From NCBI GenBank assembly GCA_021813445.1, contig JAKAKP010000043.1, forward strand, positions 1-64,000: a DNA stretch of 64,000 bases, read 5' to 3'. A program made the translations under genes and the position numbers. Every line of letters begins with the position of its first letter. The first letter of the stretch is position 1. The notes under the pieces are model-generated. The model had not been told where the DNA came from, did not search any database, and worked only from the letters and a program-made list of their open reading frames with translations. This DNA comes from Deltaproteobacteria bacterium (lineage in GTDB: Bacteria; Desulfobacterota; Desulfobaccia; Desulfobaccales; 0-14-0-80-60-11). Shown in pieces: positions 1 through 10,898 of this stretch.

Positions 1-123
1 ATCGTTGCCGCGCATAATGGCTGCCTCCAGATAACATATTGTTATCGTTGACTATAACACCTTATCGGCATTATGGACAGCGTTATTTTAGGGGCATCAA
101 GAAAAGAGTTTTTCAACAGCCTG
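1..123 (-). mobile_element. Right end of an IS5-like element, truncated by window edge (transposase start codon at 15..13, on minus strand)
   Basis: Near-identical to 17388-17510 of the full-length copy; ends with the same TIR gtttttcaacagcctg. Confidence 0.85.
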
Positions 124-499
124 CTAGGCCATGACCTTGAAAGACGCGAGGATTAGGTCGTGTTGTTTTTTGTGTAGCCCAAGTCAAAGGCGATCGGCCG
201 TGGCCACAAAAGGTTAGGAGATCGTTATTAAACTTGAATCTATCCCACCCATGATCAGTGGCAGCGGGTGGCCCTTGCCGCGAGACGGTAGTGCCGGTCC
301 AATTCTAGATGCGGGCCGCCGACACCCGGGGGTACGGGGCCTCCGGCAAAATCGGCAATAACTTCCCCGAAAGGGTTTCAAAGAGGAGTTGGTTATGGTA
401 ACTTAATACTGTAAGGCATCCTTGCAAAGTAGCAGATTATTTATTGACCACTGCCTCTTAGCAGATACCCTTCGTTTTTTTAGAAGCTTAATAAAAATG

Positions 500-630
500 A
501 AGAATTTATTCTAAACATTCGTTCTGGCTCTCGTCAGCATCTCGTAGGGACATCACCCTCCCGAGGTTGAGGTCAGGCATTATAGTAGCATTGAAAATCA
601 AACGCGATTGGAGAGTTTTTCTCCAGCCTG
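500..630. mobile_element. Decayed IS terminus (relative of the 2700-2829 relic)
   Basis: Shares ...tctcgtcagca..ggacatc..ccc..gaggttga..gcattga..atcaaacg..attggaga..tttt..c..cagcctga with 2715-2830. Confidence 0.6.
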
Positions 631-853
631 ATATAGAGAATTTTTATGGATTTTCCGTGGTAAAGAAAGAAATAAATGCCCCAGTTCCCTGAAGATCATT
701 AATTGGTTCGTCGATGATTCCTGGATATGTGAAGCATTATCTACAAGAATAGGTTATTCCGGCCGGATTTAAGAGGCTGACCTAGAAGTCTCGTTTTTTG
801 GATTACCATGGGAAAAAACTCTCAAACATTGTATCTCAAATAAAGGATATCAA

Positions 854-2242
854 ATGAAAGTATTACTAGTTGTATATGATAATGATTCATACATCCATTA
901 TTTTCCCCAAGGACTGGGCTACATCGCTGCCGTGCTGCTAAGATCAGGATATGAAGTAAATATTTATAATCAAGATATGCATCACTATCCGGAAGATCAT
1001 CTTCAACATTATTTGGATGAGAATAGGTATGATGTAATTGGACTGAGTTTTATTGCCGGGTACTATCAATATCGGAAAGCTATAAAAATCTCTAAGGCTA
1101 TAAACCGTTCCAAAAATAGGCCTTTTTTTATTATTGGCGGGCATGGCCCTAGCCCCGAACCGGAATTCTTTATGAGAAAAACGGGCGCTGATGCCATAGT
1201 AATGGGGGAAGGGGAATTAACCATTGTTGACCTGCTAAATGCCATAAAAAATAATCAACCCTTTGATAATATTAAGGGGATCGCATATCGGAGCGACAAG
1301 AAATGTATTATAAATGAACGCAGATCATTAATCAGTGATATAGACAGCGTTCCTTTCCCTGCCTATGACCTCTTCCCAATGGAGTATTATCGTCTACTAA
1401 GAATGCCTAAATGCACCAGTAATGATTTTATCATACCGATGCTCTCAGGGAGAGGATGTACCTTTAAATGTAATTTTTGCTACCGTATGGATGAAGGTTT
1501 GCGGCCCAGGAGTAATGAGGGAATAATTGAAGAGATAAAAATGCTCAAAAAAAATTATAGAGTGACCCATATCACCTTCGGTGATGAACTTCTGATGTCA
1601 TCGCCTGAACGAACAATATCTTTATGCAACGATTTTATTAAGCAAAAAGTTGACATAAAATGGGATTGTAATGGTAGGTTGAATTATGCTAGAAAAGAAG
1701 TTTTGGACCTAATGAAAAAATCAGGCTGCGTGTTTATTAATTACGGGATAGAGGCATTGGATGATCGAATTTTAAAGAATATGAATAAAGCTCTGGCTAC
1801 AAAGCAAATAATTAAAGGTATTGAAGCAACTTTAAATGCCGGAATCAGTCCAGGATTAAATATTATATTTGGGAATATCGGGGAAAATCGCGAAACATTA
1901 GCAAAAGGAGTAGATTTTTTACTTAAATATGATGATGGTGCGCAAATGAGGACGATTCGTCCTGTTACCCCATATCCTGGCTCACCCCTCTATTATTATG
2001 CGATTAAAAAGGGATTATTAAAAGATTGTGAAGATTTTTATGAGAACAAGCATATAAATTCTGATTTGTTAGCAGTTAATTTTACAGATATGACTGATGA
2101 TGAATTCCATCAGTGCCTGTTTGAGGCAAACTCGACATTAATCCAAAATTATTTTAAAAATAAACAATTATCATATTTCGAACAAATGAAAGAACTTTAT
2201 TTAGAAAAAGATAGCACGTTCAGAGGGTTTAGACACACCTAA
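854..2242 (+). CDS. B12-binding-domain radical SAM protein
   Basis: N-terminal cobalamin-binding-like domain followed by GRGCTFKCNFCYR (CxxxCxxC) radical SAM motif. Confidence 0.9.
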   Translation: MKVLLVVYDNDSYIHYFPQGLGYIAAVLLRSGYEVNIYNQDMHHYPEDHLQHYLDENRYDVIGLSFIAGYYQYRKAIKISKAINRSKNRPFFIIGGHGPSPEPEFFMRKTGADAIVMGEGELTIVDLLNAIKNNQPFDNIKGIAYRSDKKCIINERRSLISDIDSVPFPAYDLFPMEYYRLLRMPKCTSNDFIIPMLSGRGCTFKCNFCYRMDEGLRPRSNEGIIEEIKMLKKNYRVTHITFGDELLMSSPERTISLCNDFIKQKVDIKWDCNGRLNYARKEVLDLMKKSGCVFINYGIEALDDRILKNMNKALATKQIIKGIEATLNAGISPGLNIIFGNIGENRETLAKGVDFLLKYDDGAQMRTIRPVTPYPGSPLYYYAIKKGLLKDCEDFYENKHINSDLLAVNFTDMTDDEFHQCLFEANSTLIQNYFKNKQLSYFEQMKELYLEKDSTFRGFRHT

Positions 2243-2369
2243 GGTTTGCTGAAGTGGGGCATTAATTTCTAAGAGGTGATATTTATGGCAGTTGTTCTGA
2301 CTTTTGTGGAGAAAAGATGGGATGAGAATGAAAGATTCCTCTGAGGTGAAAGCTATAATCTGACCGTTG

Positions 2370-2829
2370 GCTTTGCTAAGTAAAGCCGGGCGAAAAAGGC
2401 CGCGTTCAAGTCCGAGTCAAGAAATCGACCCCGGTTTTTTCGAAAGGCGACAATGAATAAACCCGGGAACCCGCGAAACGAGAGATTGAATCCAACTGCT
2501 CATCAACACTTGTTCGCTGCGAATGGTTTACAACGTCTGGACCAGCAGGGCCCGCAGCAAACCTTCCCGTGTGGATGAAGGGGCGTCGGTACCTGGGCTA
2601 TAATGGCCTAGGAGCCATGCCAAATCTCTCGGAGAGCTTGATTCACCATCTTCTTGATGGGACACAAGGGATGATCTTAAGGCACCCCGGGTCGCAGGCG
2701 AAAGATAGTTAAACATTCCTTCTTGATTCTCGTCAGCACCGCGCATGGACATCTGCCCCCTGAGGTTGATGTCCGCCAAATTAGCAGCATTGACCACCAA
2801 ACGTAATTGGAGAAATTTTTCACAGCCTG
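2370..2829 (-). pseudogene. Decayed IS5-like transposase and IS end
   Basis: Degenerate similarity to 17030-17510 (aaaaaggccgcg..caagtccgagtc; cgcgaaacgagagattg; MRGADENQEGMFNYLSP versus MRGKDVHQQAMFSYLSP). Confidence 0.75.
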
Positions 2830-2906
2830 ATAACACTAATTCGGGTTTGAAACAGGAATTGAATAGGCGGGAAGATAGGAAAAGCGGGAACAGATCTAAC
2901 GAAAAG

Positions 2907-4847
2907 ATGATATTACTGGATGGCTGCTCAGTGAGTTTAAATAAGAATTATTTGATTGTGTGCAGGGGCATGAGTGAGATTTCTTTACTTTCGCAGATTC
3001 GATCCCAGCCCGGATGTGACTACATAGTTGCCTCTGATGACATAAGGGTTCACAAAGAAATTAAGAATTATCCATGGATAAAAGGCGCATACTGGATTGA
3101 GCAAATGGAATCTTATTATTGCGTAGCGCCAGAGGTTATCCAATTTTTGGAGATAATAAACAGATGGCTCGAGTCGCTGGGAAATGATTCAAATGGTATC
3201 CCCAAGGAGCTGCTCTTTTGGATCCGACACTGTGAAGGTGGCAAGACCACTCAACGAATTCAAGACTTATTGCTATTGATTCGTTCTTACCATTATCTGC
3301 TTGATACATACAATATTAGCAAGATTATCATCCTGAGGCATCCTGGAGAAGATTGGGAAGATAATATATTACTCGCAGTAGGACAAAGCAAGGGAATCGC
3401 AGTGCGAACCATGGGACACTTCTGCCCACGTATTTTAGGAACAAAGTTGCTCTCCTGGGTGAAATTAATTGCAAGAGAGCCATATTATATTTTTAATATT
3501 CTTCGTGCAAAAATTTGTCGGCAATTAAGTCCTGATAAGCCAGATATTCAAGAAAAAGAAATTAATATGCAACTTTGTAGTTCAGATGAAAAACATGTCG
3601 ATAATATTCTTCCTCTGATGAATGCCTTGAAACGGGGAGGATATTCTCCGGTTTCCTTGCATTGGAGGGCTTCAAGGGCGGTAGGAATAATTCGGGGCAA
3701 AGGATTTCGTGCAGTAGAGCTGGAAGCATATTGCCCGAATCGTTCCTTATGGGAGGCAACACTTCGTATTTTGTTGACTTGGCGCCAAGCCAGCCGTCGG
3801 CGCAATGAATTCCAGACTCATCCAGGATTGCAATACCGAAAAATCAACCTTGGACCCCTATTATGGCCGTCGATAAAAGCTTTTTTGGGGGAGGAACTGG
3901 CCCAAAGATACAGGCTCCGGAAATCTGTTGAAAAATATTTCGCAGACCATTTTCCGGTTGCTATAAGGGCTTGGGGCGGTGGCCATTTGGCTGAGGGCGC
4001 GGTGTTGTTACAATGTGTAAATAGGCGTCAAAGACCACTCAAATTTTTTTGGATAATGGGTTTTTGCGAAAGTCCTTATGATACAGATTATTCTTATAAT
4101 AACCTCCTTTTGGCAGCAGGGGAGAGTCAAAGGAAATATTTTGAAAATCTTGGAGTCCCTTCGGAATGTATTGCATCGGTTGGGTCATGCCGGTACGATC
4201 ATCTTTCTAATTTTAGAAAAGATTATAGCCAATCCCAATCCCGTACTTACCTGAACATCCCTAGTAACTATAAAAATTATATATTATTTGATCCCAATGC
4301 CACCTTGCGAGGTTATCTCACTGTTCAAGAACAATGTCTAGTAACCAACTCATTATTAATCTTTGTAAAAGAGCATCAATCTGTCGCCTTGATGGTCAAG
4401 CCACATCCTTCACATCGATCGGGTATTCTAGAATCCTTGATTGAATACTTTTCTCTTCCAAATGTATTTTTGATCGACAAAAGCATGTTACCATATCATG
4501 CAATAAATTCTGCAGATTTGCTTATAACCAAATTTTCTGCGATTGCCATGGAAGCGATGTTATTTGAGAAGCCTGTAATATCCATCCTGCTGGATGGCGA
4601 AAAACGATTTGGCATATACGGTGAAGCAGTTGAGCAAGTGTATAGTCTTGCTAAGTTTAAAAAGATCTTGAACAACTTGATTAATGAAAGCGAGTGGAGA
4701 GCAAACTGGATCAAAAATCAGATTGAAAATCAAAAGATATTTCTCAAGAATTACTTTGGAGATTGTGTATCCGAATCGGCCCAAAAGAGTGCCGAGGCTA
4801 TTGATAAATTTATTAAATTGAATAATAACAAAGCCATAATGTGTTAA
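2907..4847 (+). CDS. Surface/capsular polysaccharide biosynthesis protein (CDP-glycerol transferase/KpsS-like fold)
   Basis: ORF 2745-4847, but the first 54 codons lie in or next to an IS relic; Met55 at 2907 is a better start. C-terminal KPHPSHRSG..LLITKFSAIAMEAMLFEKPVISI pattern. Confidence 0.6.
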   Translation: MILLDGCSVSLNKNYLIVCRGMSEISLLSQIRSQPGCDYIVASDDIRVHKEIKNYPWIKGAYWIEQMESYYCVAPEVIQFLEIINRWLESLGNDSNGIPKELLFWIRHCEGGKTTQRIQDLLLLIRSYHYLLDTYNISKIIILRHPGEDWEDNILLAVGQSKGIAVRTMGHFCPRILGTKLLSWVKLIAREPYYIFNILRAKICRQLSPDKPDIQEKEINMQLCSSDEKHVDNILPLMNALKRGGYSPVSLHWRASRAVGIIRGKGFRAVELEAYCPNRSLWEATLRILLTWRQASRRRNEFQTHPGLQYRKINLGPLLWPSIKAFLGEELAQRYRLRKSVEKYFADHFPVAIRAWGGGHLAEGAVLLQCVNRRQRPLKFFWIMGFCESPYDTDYSYNNLLLAAGESQRKYFENLGVPSECIASVGSCRYDHLSNFRKDYSQSQSRTYLNIPSNYKNYILFDPNATLRGYLTVQEQCLVTNSLLIFVKEHQSVALMVKPHPSHRSGILESLIEYFSLPNVFLIDKSMLPYHAINSADLLITKFSAIAMEAMLFEKPVISILLDGEKRFGIYGEAVEQVYSLAKFKKILNNLINESEWRANWIKNQIENQKIFLKNYFGDCVSESAQKSAEAIDKFIKLNNNKAIMC

Positions 4848-4969
4848 TTAATTAAGAATAAAGATTTGTAAGCTATTTCGTGCCAAAAAATTGTCTGCCT
4901 TAAGCAACTCGTAGTACTGAGGATTATGTAGGGGGCCCGACATTAATTATCCTTTTTAAGGAGGAGGGA

Positions 4970-5590
4970 ATGCGGCTTATAAGGGGGAAAAAAGTCACAA
5001 TCATTCAGTATCAAGGCACTGTAAATCGAAAGCAGCGAGAGAAGTTAGCCGGCCATAGGAGCATGGTAATCTGGTTCACTGGTTTTTCTGGTGCTGGTAA
5101 GTCTACTGTCGCCCATGCCGTTGAGGAACGTTTGCACCAATCGGGGTTCCGTACTTTTGTGTTGGATGGAGATAATGTGCGCTCTGGCTTGTGTTCAGAT
5201 CTCGGTTTCCTCCCGGAAGAAAGATGTGAAAATATCCGTCGTATTAGCGAAGTCGCCAAATTATTTGTTGAAGCTGGAGTGGTAGTGCTCATAGCGCTGA
5301 TTTCCCCCTTTCGTTCCGACCGACAAAAAGTCAGGAATTTGTTGGGGAATAACGATTTCGTTGAGATTTATTGCAAGTGCCCCCTTGATATCTGTGAACA
5401 ACGTGATACGAAGGGACTTTATCAACGGGCTAGAAAAGGTGAAATTAAAGAATACACCGGCATTTCATCGCCGTACGAAGAACCGCTTCAATCAGATTTG
5501 GTAATTAACTCTGATAAATATTCCGTTGAGGAGTCAGTCGGAATGGTCATGACATTATTAGCCGATAAAGGATTGAGAATAATTATATAA
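4970..5590 (+). CDS. cysC: Adenylyl-sulfate (APS) kinase
   Basis: FTGFSGAGKST P-loop, LDGDNVRSGLCSDLGF, KCPLDICEQRDTKGLYQRARKGEIKEYTGISSPYE. Confidence 0.93.
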   Translation: MRLIRGKKVTIIQYQGTVNRKQREKLAGHRSMVIWFTGFSGAGKSTVAHAVEERLHQSGFRTFVLDGDNVRSGLCSDLGFLPEERCENIRRISEVAKLFVEAGVVVLIALISPFRSDRQKVRNLLGNNDFVEIYCKCPLDICEQRDTKGLYQRARKGEIKEYTGISSPYEEPLQSDLVINSDKYSVEESVGMVMTLLADKGLRIII

Positions 5591-5623
5591 CTATGAAGTT
5601 AACTTATTATAAATTGAAAGAAA

Positions 5624-6454
5624 GTGAAAAATATGTTAAAGAAACTTGCTAAAGTAACCGGGATGTACAAAGAGTACTTGCGTAATAAGATCTTTAGCAA
5701 GGCTTATTTTAATGTAATTCCAGAGAATCCATTACATGATGATCTATTTTTAGTGTCCTTTCCCAAGGCGGGAGTTACATGGCTAACTTTTATTATGGCT
5801 AATGTGCATCTGAAAATGAGTGGAATAAATCAAAAGATTACTTTCTTCAATATTGATGATTTTATTCCTGATATTCAACAGACGCGCTTTCTAAAAGAAA
5901 CTATTTTGCCTTTTCCTGGCCACCGGGTGATAAAAAGCCATGCAGAATATAATTCATTTTATAAAAAAATTATTTATTTGATACGCGATCCCCGAGATGT
6001 GATGGTGTCATATTATTGGTTTTTAAAGAAACTTAGCGCGTTTAGCGATGACTTATCAGGACTGATTCATTCTCAGCAATATGGCATTGAAGCGTGGTGC
6101 AGACATGTTCAAGGATGGGTCGAAAAACCTCCAGCTAGTGATAAAATCGATTTCATTCGCTATGAAGATATGAAATTAAAACCGCTCAAAGTATTAACGC
6201 GGATATATACTTTATTAGGGTATAATATTCCAGACGCGGTTTTGGAAGAATCGATTGAATTATCATCATTTGAGAACATGAAAAAACTTGAGGCATATTA
6301 CAATCATGGAGGGGATTTCCGCTTCCCAGAATTTGAATTTGTCAGAAAAGGGAAATCGGGCGGTTACAAAAGCGAAATTTCCCCTATGGACTTAGAGGTC
6401 ATAAACCAAACAGCTTCGCGATGGTTAAAACTGTTTGGCTATAATGAAGAATAG
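5624..6454 (+). CDS. Sulfotransferase domain protein
   Basis: N-terminal FLVSFPKAGVTWL (5'-PSB loop) and IYLIRDPRDVMVSYYWF (3'-PB). Confidence 0.9.
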   Translation: MKNMLKKLAKVTGMYKEYLRNKIFSKAYFNVIPENPLHDDLFLVSFPKAGVTWLTFIMANVHLKMSGINQKITFFNIDDFIPDIQQTRFLKETILPFPGHRVIKSHAEYNSFYKKIIYLIRDPRDVMVSYYWFLKKLSAFSDDLSGLIHSQQYGIEAWCRHVQGWVEKPPASDKIDFIRYEDMKLKPLKVLTRIYTLLGYNIPDAVLEESIELSSFENMKKLEAYYNHGGDFRFPEFEFVRKGKSGGYKSEISPMDLEVINQTASRWLKLFGYNEE

Positions 6455-6565
6455 ATTAACTTATAAAATCGCCGAAAAAGCTAGTGATATGGTCAATCAG
6501 GAAGTTTATGAATATGTTAAATTAACGCAGCAATTAGTTTTTGCATAAGGTTTAATATCAAAATT

Positions 6566-7732
6566 ATGGAGACTAGAATAAACGAGCGAAGGGTTGCGCT
6601 TTTTGTATACTACGGATGGATATCAATATCACCTTCTCTGGTAAGTACCATAAAACTATTAAATGAAAACGGTTACTTAGTTGATATTATCTATTTGTAT
6701 AACAAGAAATTTGGATATTATAAGCCTGCATTAAGTAATGTCCGATCAATTTATGTTACCTCCCATAAAATACGATTCTTAACGCCATTTAAATTTATTA
6801 TAGATTGTTATAATATTACAAAGTCATATGCATATGATTTATTTGTAGGTGTTGATCAAGAGGGCATAATAGCAGCTGGAATATTATCTATTCTGAGAAA
6901 TATACCATATATCTACTATTCTCTTGAAATATTGGCCAAAGAGGATATCGCAAAACGTAAAGGAGGCAAAAAATATTTATGGAACATACTTAAAATTATG
7001 GAAAGCTACTTTAACAGAAAAGCAATTGCGACAATAGTTCAAGATGAGTACAGGGCAAAGATACTAATAAAAGACAACTTAATAAATGAAAGGAAAATAT
7101 ATCTTATTCCTAATTCTTATTATTTTGAAGGAAAGAATATTGAAATTATGAGATATAATATAGAAGTACCTTTAGATAAGAAAATAATTATCTATGTCGG
7201 GTCCATAGTTCAAGAAGTGGCAATTAAGGAAATATTGTCTCACATAAACTTATGGCCCAGAGACACTGTTATGATTATACATGCGCCCAATAGGTCTTCA
7301 TATTTAGAAGAAGTTGAGCAAATAATTAAGCAAAATAATATAAAGAACAAGATATATATTTCAATTAAGAGGCTAACTTTTGACGAATTATGTAATTTAA
7401 TACGGAAAGCAGATATAGGAATATCATTTTATAAGTCGGTAGATAAAAATACTGAACTCGCGTGCTCAGGGAAAGTCTCTTTTTATTTGTCTCAAGGTAT
7501 CCCAATTATTATAAATGATGTTTCCCCACAGTCAAAAGAACTTGTTTCTAAATACAAGTGTGGCATATGCGTAAATTCATCTGAAGATGTGGGTGAGGCT
7601 ATCCGGGTTATTTTCAAAAGTTATTCAAAGTTTTCAAGAAATGCCAAAGTCGCTTATGGGCAAGAGCTGGATTTTAAAAAGCATTTTAACAACATATTAG
7701 AAGTAATTGCAAAAACTGCAATAAAGGAATAA
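6566..7732 (+). CDS. Glycosyltransferase (GT4-like)
   Basis: GT-B-like layout, C-terminal 'IIYVGSIVQEVAIKEIL' and 'ELACSGKVSFYLSQGIPIIIND'. Confidence 0.75.
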   Translation: METRINERRVALFVYYGWISISPSLVSTIKLLNENGYLVDIIYLYNKKFGYYKPALSNVRSIYVTSHKIRFLTPFKFIIDCYNITKSYAYDLFVGVDQEGIIAAGILSILRNIPYIYYSLEILAKEDIAKRKGGKKYLWNILKIMESYFNRKAIATIVQDEYRAKILIKDNLINERKIYLIPNSYYFEGKNIEIMRYNIEVPLDKKIIIYVGSIVQEVAIKEILSHINLWPRDTVMIIHAPNRSSYLEEVEQIIKQNNIKNKIYISIKRLTFDELCNLIRKADIGISFYKSVDKNTELACSGKVSFYLSQGIPIIINDVSPQSKELVSKYKCGICVNSSEDVGEAIRVIFKSYSKFSRNAKVAYGQELDFKKHFNNILEVIAKTAIKE

Positions 7733-7942
7733 GTTTGCAGAACCTAATCATCTTTTCTTTCTCCTCAATAAGCTATGCTGTCCTTACTTTAGGAATATTT
7801 TTAACATAAAACGAATAGACTATGAAAGTTGCATTGTACCTGATTAATCTACAATGTAGATACCAAAGGAAAAAAATCATAATGAGTATGTCTTATTTTT
7901 GGGGGGAAATGAAAAAGAAGATCATAAGAAAGGTGAAATTGC

Positions 7943-8359
7943 ATGATTGAAAATATCTGTTATAATAATAAGGTTATTGCCATTATAATATACAGAGATC
8001 ATTGTATTGAAGAGAACAAAATTGAATTCATTAGTCCTAACGACTATTTACTTCAACTTGGCTACATGAATCGGCCAGTGGGGTACAACGTGGTGCCCCA
8101 TATACATAATCCTGTACGTCGGGAGACATATGGGACTCAAGAGGTTCTTTTTATAAAGGACGGAAAAATTCTTATAGATTTTTATTCTTATGATCAGACG
8201 TTCTTGGAAAGCAGGGAATTATCTACCGGAGACGTTATTTTACTCTGTGGTGCCGGTCATGGCATTACGATGCTGGAACCAACCATAATGATAGAAGTGA
8301 AGAATGGTCCGTTTATTGAAGGCGCGGATAAGGGCCGATTCGAAGGCAAGAAAGATTGA
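7943..8359 (+). CDS. Cupin-fold protein
   Basis: VVPHIHNPVRRETYGTQEVLFIKDGKILIDFYS cupin-like pattern. Confidence 0.6.
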   Translation: MIENICYNNKVIAIIIYRDHCIEENKIEFISPNDYLLQLGYMNRPVGYNVVPHIHNPVRRETYGTQEVLFIKDGKILIDFYSYDQTFLESRELSTGDVILLCGAGHGITMLEPTIMIEVKNGPFIEGADKGRFEGKKD

Positions 8360-8485
8360 GAAAATATGTTGATATGTTGAGAAATTTCTCTCCGATTAAC
8401 TGATTAAAAAGAGCAAGAAACTCCTGGGAATATGCACGTCGATAACCGTTTACCCCTCGCTTGGGCTTCATCATAAGGAATAGTT

Positions 8486-9622
8486 ATGATTCCAGTCAAT
8501 CAGCCGTTGCTGAATGGACGGGAAAAGGAACTGCTGCAGGAGTGTATTGACACGGGCTGGATTTCCTCGGATGGCCCGTTTGTCGCCGAGTTTGAGCGTC
8601 GGTTTGCCGCATTTATCGGGGTGGGGCATGGAATTGCGGTTTGTAACGGGACCGCGGCGCTGGAAGCCGCCCTGTATGCCGCGGGTATCGGCAAAGGCGA
8701 CGAAGTCATCATGCCCTCCTTCACTATCATTTCCTGCGCCCTGGCGGCCATCAGGCTGGGGGCGGTGCCGGTGCTGGTAGACGTGGAGCCGGAAACGTGG
8801 AATATGGATGTCTCCCAGATCGAGGACCGGATAACCCCCCGGACCCGGGCCATCATGCCGGTACATATTTACGGCCATCCCGTGAATATGGATCCCTTGA
8901 TGACCATCGCCGCGAAGCATGGGCTGATGGTGGTAGAGGATGCGGCAGAGGTCCACGGTGCGGAATACAGGGGTCGAAGATGCGGCAGTATCGGCCACGT
9001 CAGTGCGTTTTCTTTTTATGCCAACAAGATTGTCACCACCGGGGAGGGCGGGATGGTGCTTACCTCCGACCCCGAGATGGCGGAACGGGCCCGTTCTTAC
9101 CGCAACCTCTGCTTTCGCCCGGAAAAAAGATTCTATCATACGGAAATAGGCTATAATTTTAGAATGACGAATATACAGGCCGCCTTGGGTGTGGCTCAGA
9201 TGGAGCGCATTGACGAGTTCATCGGCATCAAAAGGCGCCTGGGCGAGTATTACCGGGAAAGGCTTTCGACCCTGAATGGGATCAAATGCCAGGTGGAGAA
9301 ACCCTGGGCCAAAACGGTTTACTGGATGTATTGCATTGAACTGGATCAGAAGTTGGGAACGGCCCAAGACCTGATGGAGCGCTTGGGCCGGAAGGGCATC
9401 GGCACCCGGCCATTTTTTTTGGGCTTGCACGAACAGCCGGCCTTCCACGATTTGGGCCTGTTTAAGGGAGAGCGGTATCCGGTGACGGAACGCATCGCCC
9501 GCCAGGGATTATATCTGCCGTCGGGGTTGACCCTAGCGGAATCCCAGATAGATGAAGTGGTAATGGCTGTCAGGGAGATCCTGGCTGATAATAGCGCTCC
9601 TTTAGCCAAGAGATGTGTGTAA
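8486..9622 (+). CDS. DegT/DnrJ/EryC1/StrS-type PLP aminotransferase (perosamine-synthetase-like)
   Basis: MIPVNQPLLNGREKELLQECIDTGWISS; FYANKIVTTGEGGMV PLP-Lys motif. Confidence 0.92.
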   Translation: MIPVNQPLLNGREKELLQECIDTGWISSDGPFVAEFERRFAAFIGVGHGIAVCNGTAALEAALYAAGIGKGDEVIMPSFTIISCALAAIRLGAVPVLVDVEPETWNMDVSQIEDRITPRTRAIMPVHIYGHPVNMDPLMTIAAKHGLMVVEDAAEVHGAEYRGRRCGSIGHVSAFSFYANKIVTTGEGGMVLTSDPEMAERARSYRNLCFRPEKRFYHTEIGYNFRMTNIQAALGVAQMERIDEFIGIKRRLGEYYRERLSTLNGIKCQVEKPWAKTVYWMYCIELDQKLGTAQDLMERLGRKGIGTRPFFLGLHEQPAFHDLGLFKGERYPVTERIARQGLYLPSGLTLAESQIDEVVMAVREILADNSAPLAKRCV

Positions 9623-9689
9623 ATCTTGGTGCGGCGTCCATTAGCGGCGAGGGCAAGTATCGAAAACATTAAAGATAATAGGATAATTT

Positions 9690-10898
9690 ATGGAAGTTAT
9701 CAGACATACGAAATGTCGATTGTGCGGCACGGACAACTTGGTCGATGTCTTTTCCTTGGGGGAGCAGTATATCAATGACTTTGTCCCCAAGGACAGGATA
9801 GGCAAAGGAATCAAAGCGCCTCTGGATTTGGTGTTGTGCCAAAAATGTTCCCTGCTGCAATTACGGCATACGGCGCCTCAGGAACTTCTCTACTCACGTT
9901 TTTATTGGTACCGTTCCGGGGTGACCGACACCATGCGCCGGGCCTTGCGTGATATCACGCAGGAAATCGAGTCGATGGTGGAGCTGAAACCTGGGGATGT
10001 GGTACTGGACATCGGCGCCAATGACGGCACCATGCTGGCCACCTACACGGCCCCGGGCATTCACCGGGTCGGTTGCGAGCCCGCCAACAACCTGGTGAAT
10101 CAGTTGCGAGAAAACGCCGATTACGTGATGCACGATTTTTGGGGTTATGAGCGGTATATGGAGCTGGCCGGCCAGTGGGGCCTGGGGAAGGCCAAGGTGA
10201 TTACGGCCATAGGCATGTTCTACGATCTGGAAGATCCGAACAAATTTATCCTGGACTCGCAGAAAGCCCTGGCCGAGGACGGCATATTTGTGGCTCAATT
10301 GATGTGCCTGGCGTCAATGATTGAAAAGAACGATGTGGGTAATATCTGCCACGAGCACCTCGAATATTATTCCTTGGAATCTCTCAGGTACCTGTTTGAG
10401 ACCAACGGGCTGGAAATTTTCAAAATCGAGGAAAACGAGGTTAACGGCGGCAGTTACCGGATTTTCTGCCGGCATTACCAGAGCCATGGTATTCCCTTTG
10501 ATGAAAAGTACACATTGGAGGATATCCTGTTATTTGGTAAGCGTCTCCAGGAGAACCGGGACCGGTGCGTGAATTTCATCAAAGCGGAGGTGGCTAAGGG
10601 CAAGAAGGTCTATGTCTACGGGGCTTCCACCAAGGGCAATGTCATCCTCCAATACTATGGTTTGGATTCCAGGCTGATCACTGCGGCCTCGGAACGCAGT
10701 CCGGAAAAGTGGGGCAAATATACCATCGGCACCTGGATTCCCATTGTCTCCGAAGAAGAGGCCCGCAAAGCCAAACCCGATTATTTCCTGGTACTCCCCT
10801 GGGCCTTTTTCAATGAATTCTATGAACGGGAAAAGGAATGGCGACAGGGCGGGGGGCAATTCATCGTGCCCCTGCCGGAATTTAGAGTGGTGCCATGA
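9690..10898 (+). CDS. Class I SAM-dependent (C-)methyltransferase with N-terminal zinc-binding domain
   Basis: CRLCG..LCQKCSLLQL zinc ligands, VLDIGANDGTML SAM loop, ICHEHLEYYSLESL, YGASTKGNVILQY. Confidence 0.9.
   Translation: MEVIRHTKCRLCGTDNLVDVFSLGEQYINDFVPKDRIGKGIKAPLDLVLCQKCSLLQLRHTAPQELLYSRFYWYRSGVTDTMRRALRDITQEIESMVELKPGDVVLDIGANDGTMLATYTAPGIHRVGCEPANNLVNQLRENADYVMHDFWGYERYMELAGQWGLGKAKVITAIGMFYDLEDPNKFILDSQKALAEDGIFVAQLMCLASMIEKNDVGNICHEHLEYYSLESLRYLFETNGLEIFKIEENEVNGGSYRIFCRHYQSHGIPFDEKYTLEDILLFGKRLQENRDRCVNFIKAEVAKGKKVYVYGASTKGNVILQYYGLDSRLITAASERSPEKWGKYTIGTWIPIVSEEEARKAKPDYFLVLPWAFFNEFYEREKEWRQGGGQFIVPLPEFRVVP

Noticed and set aside
8471-9448. 325-aa minus-strand ORF opposite the aminotransferase
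   Set aside because: Antisense shadow; no recognizable domain
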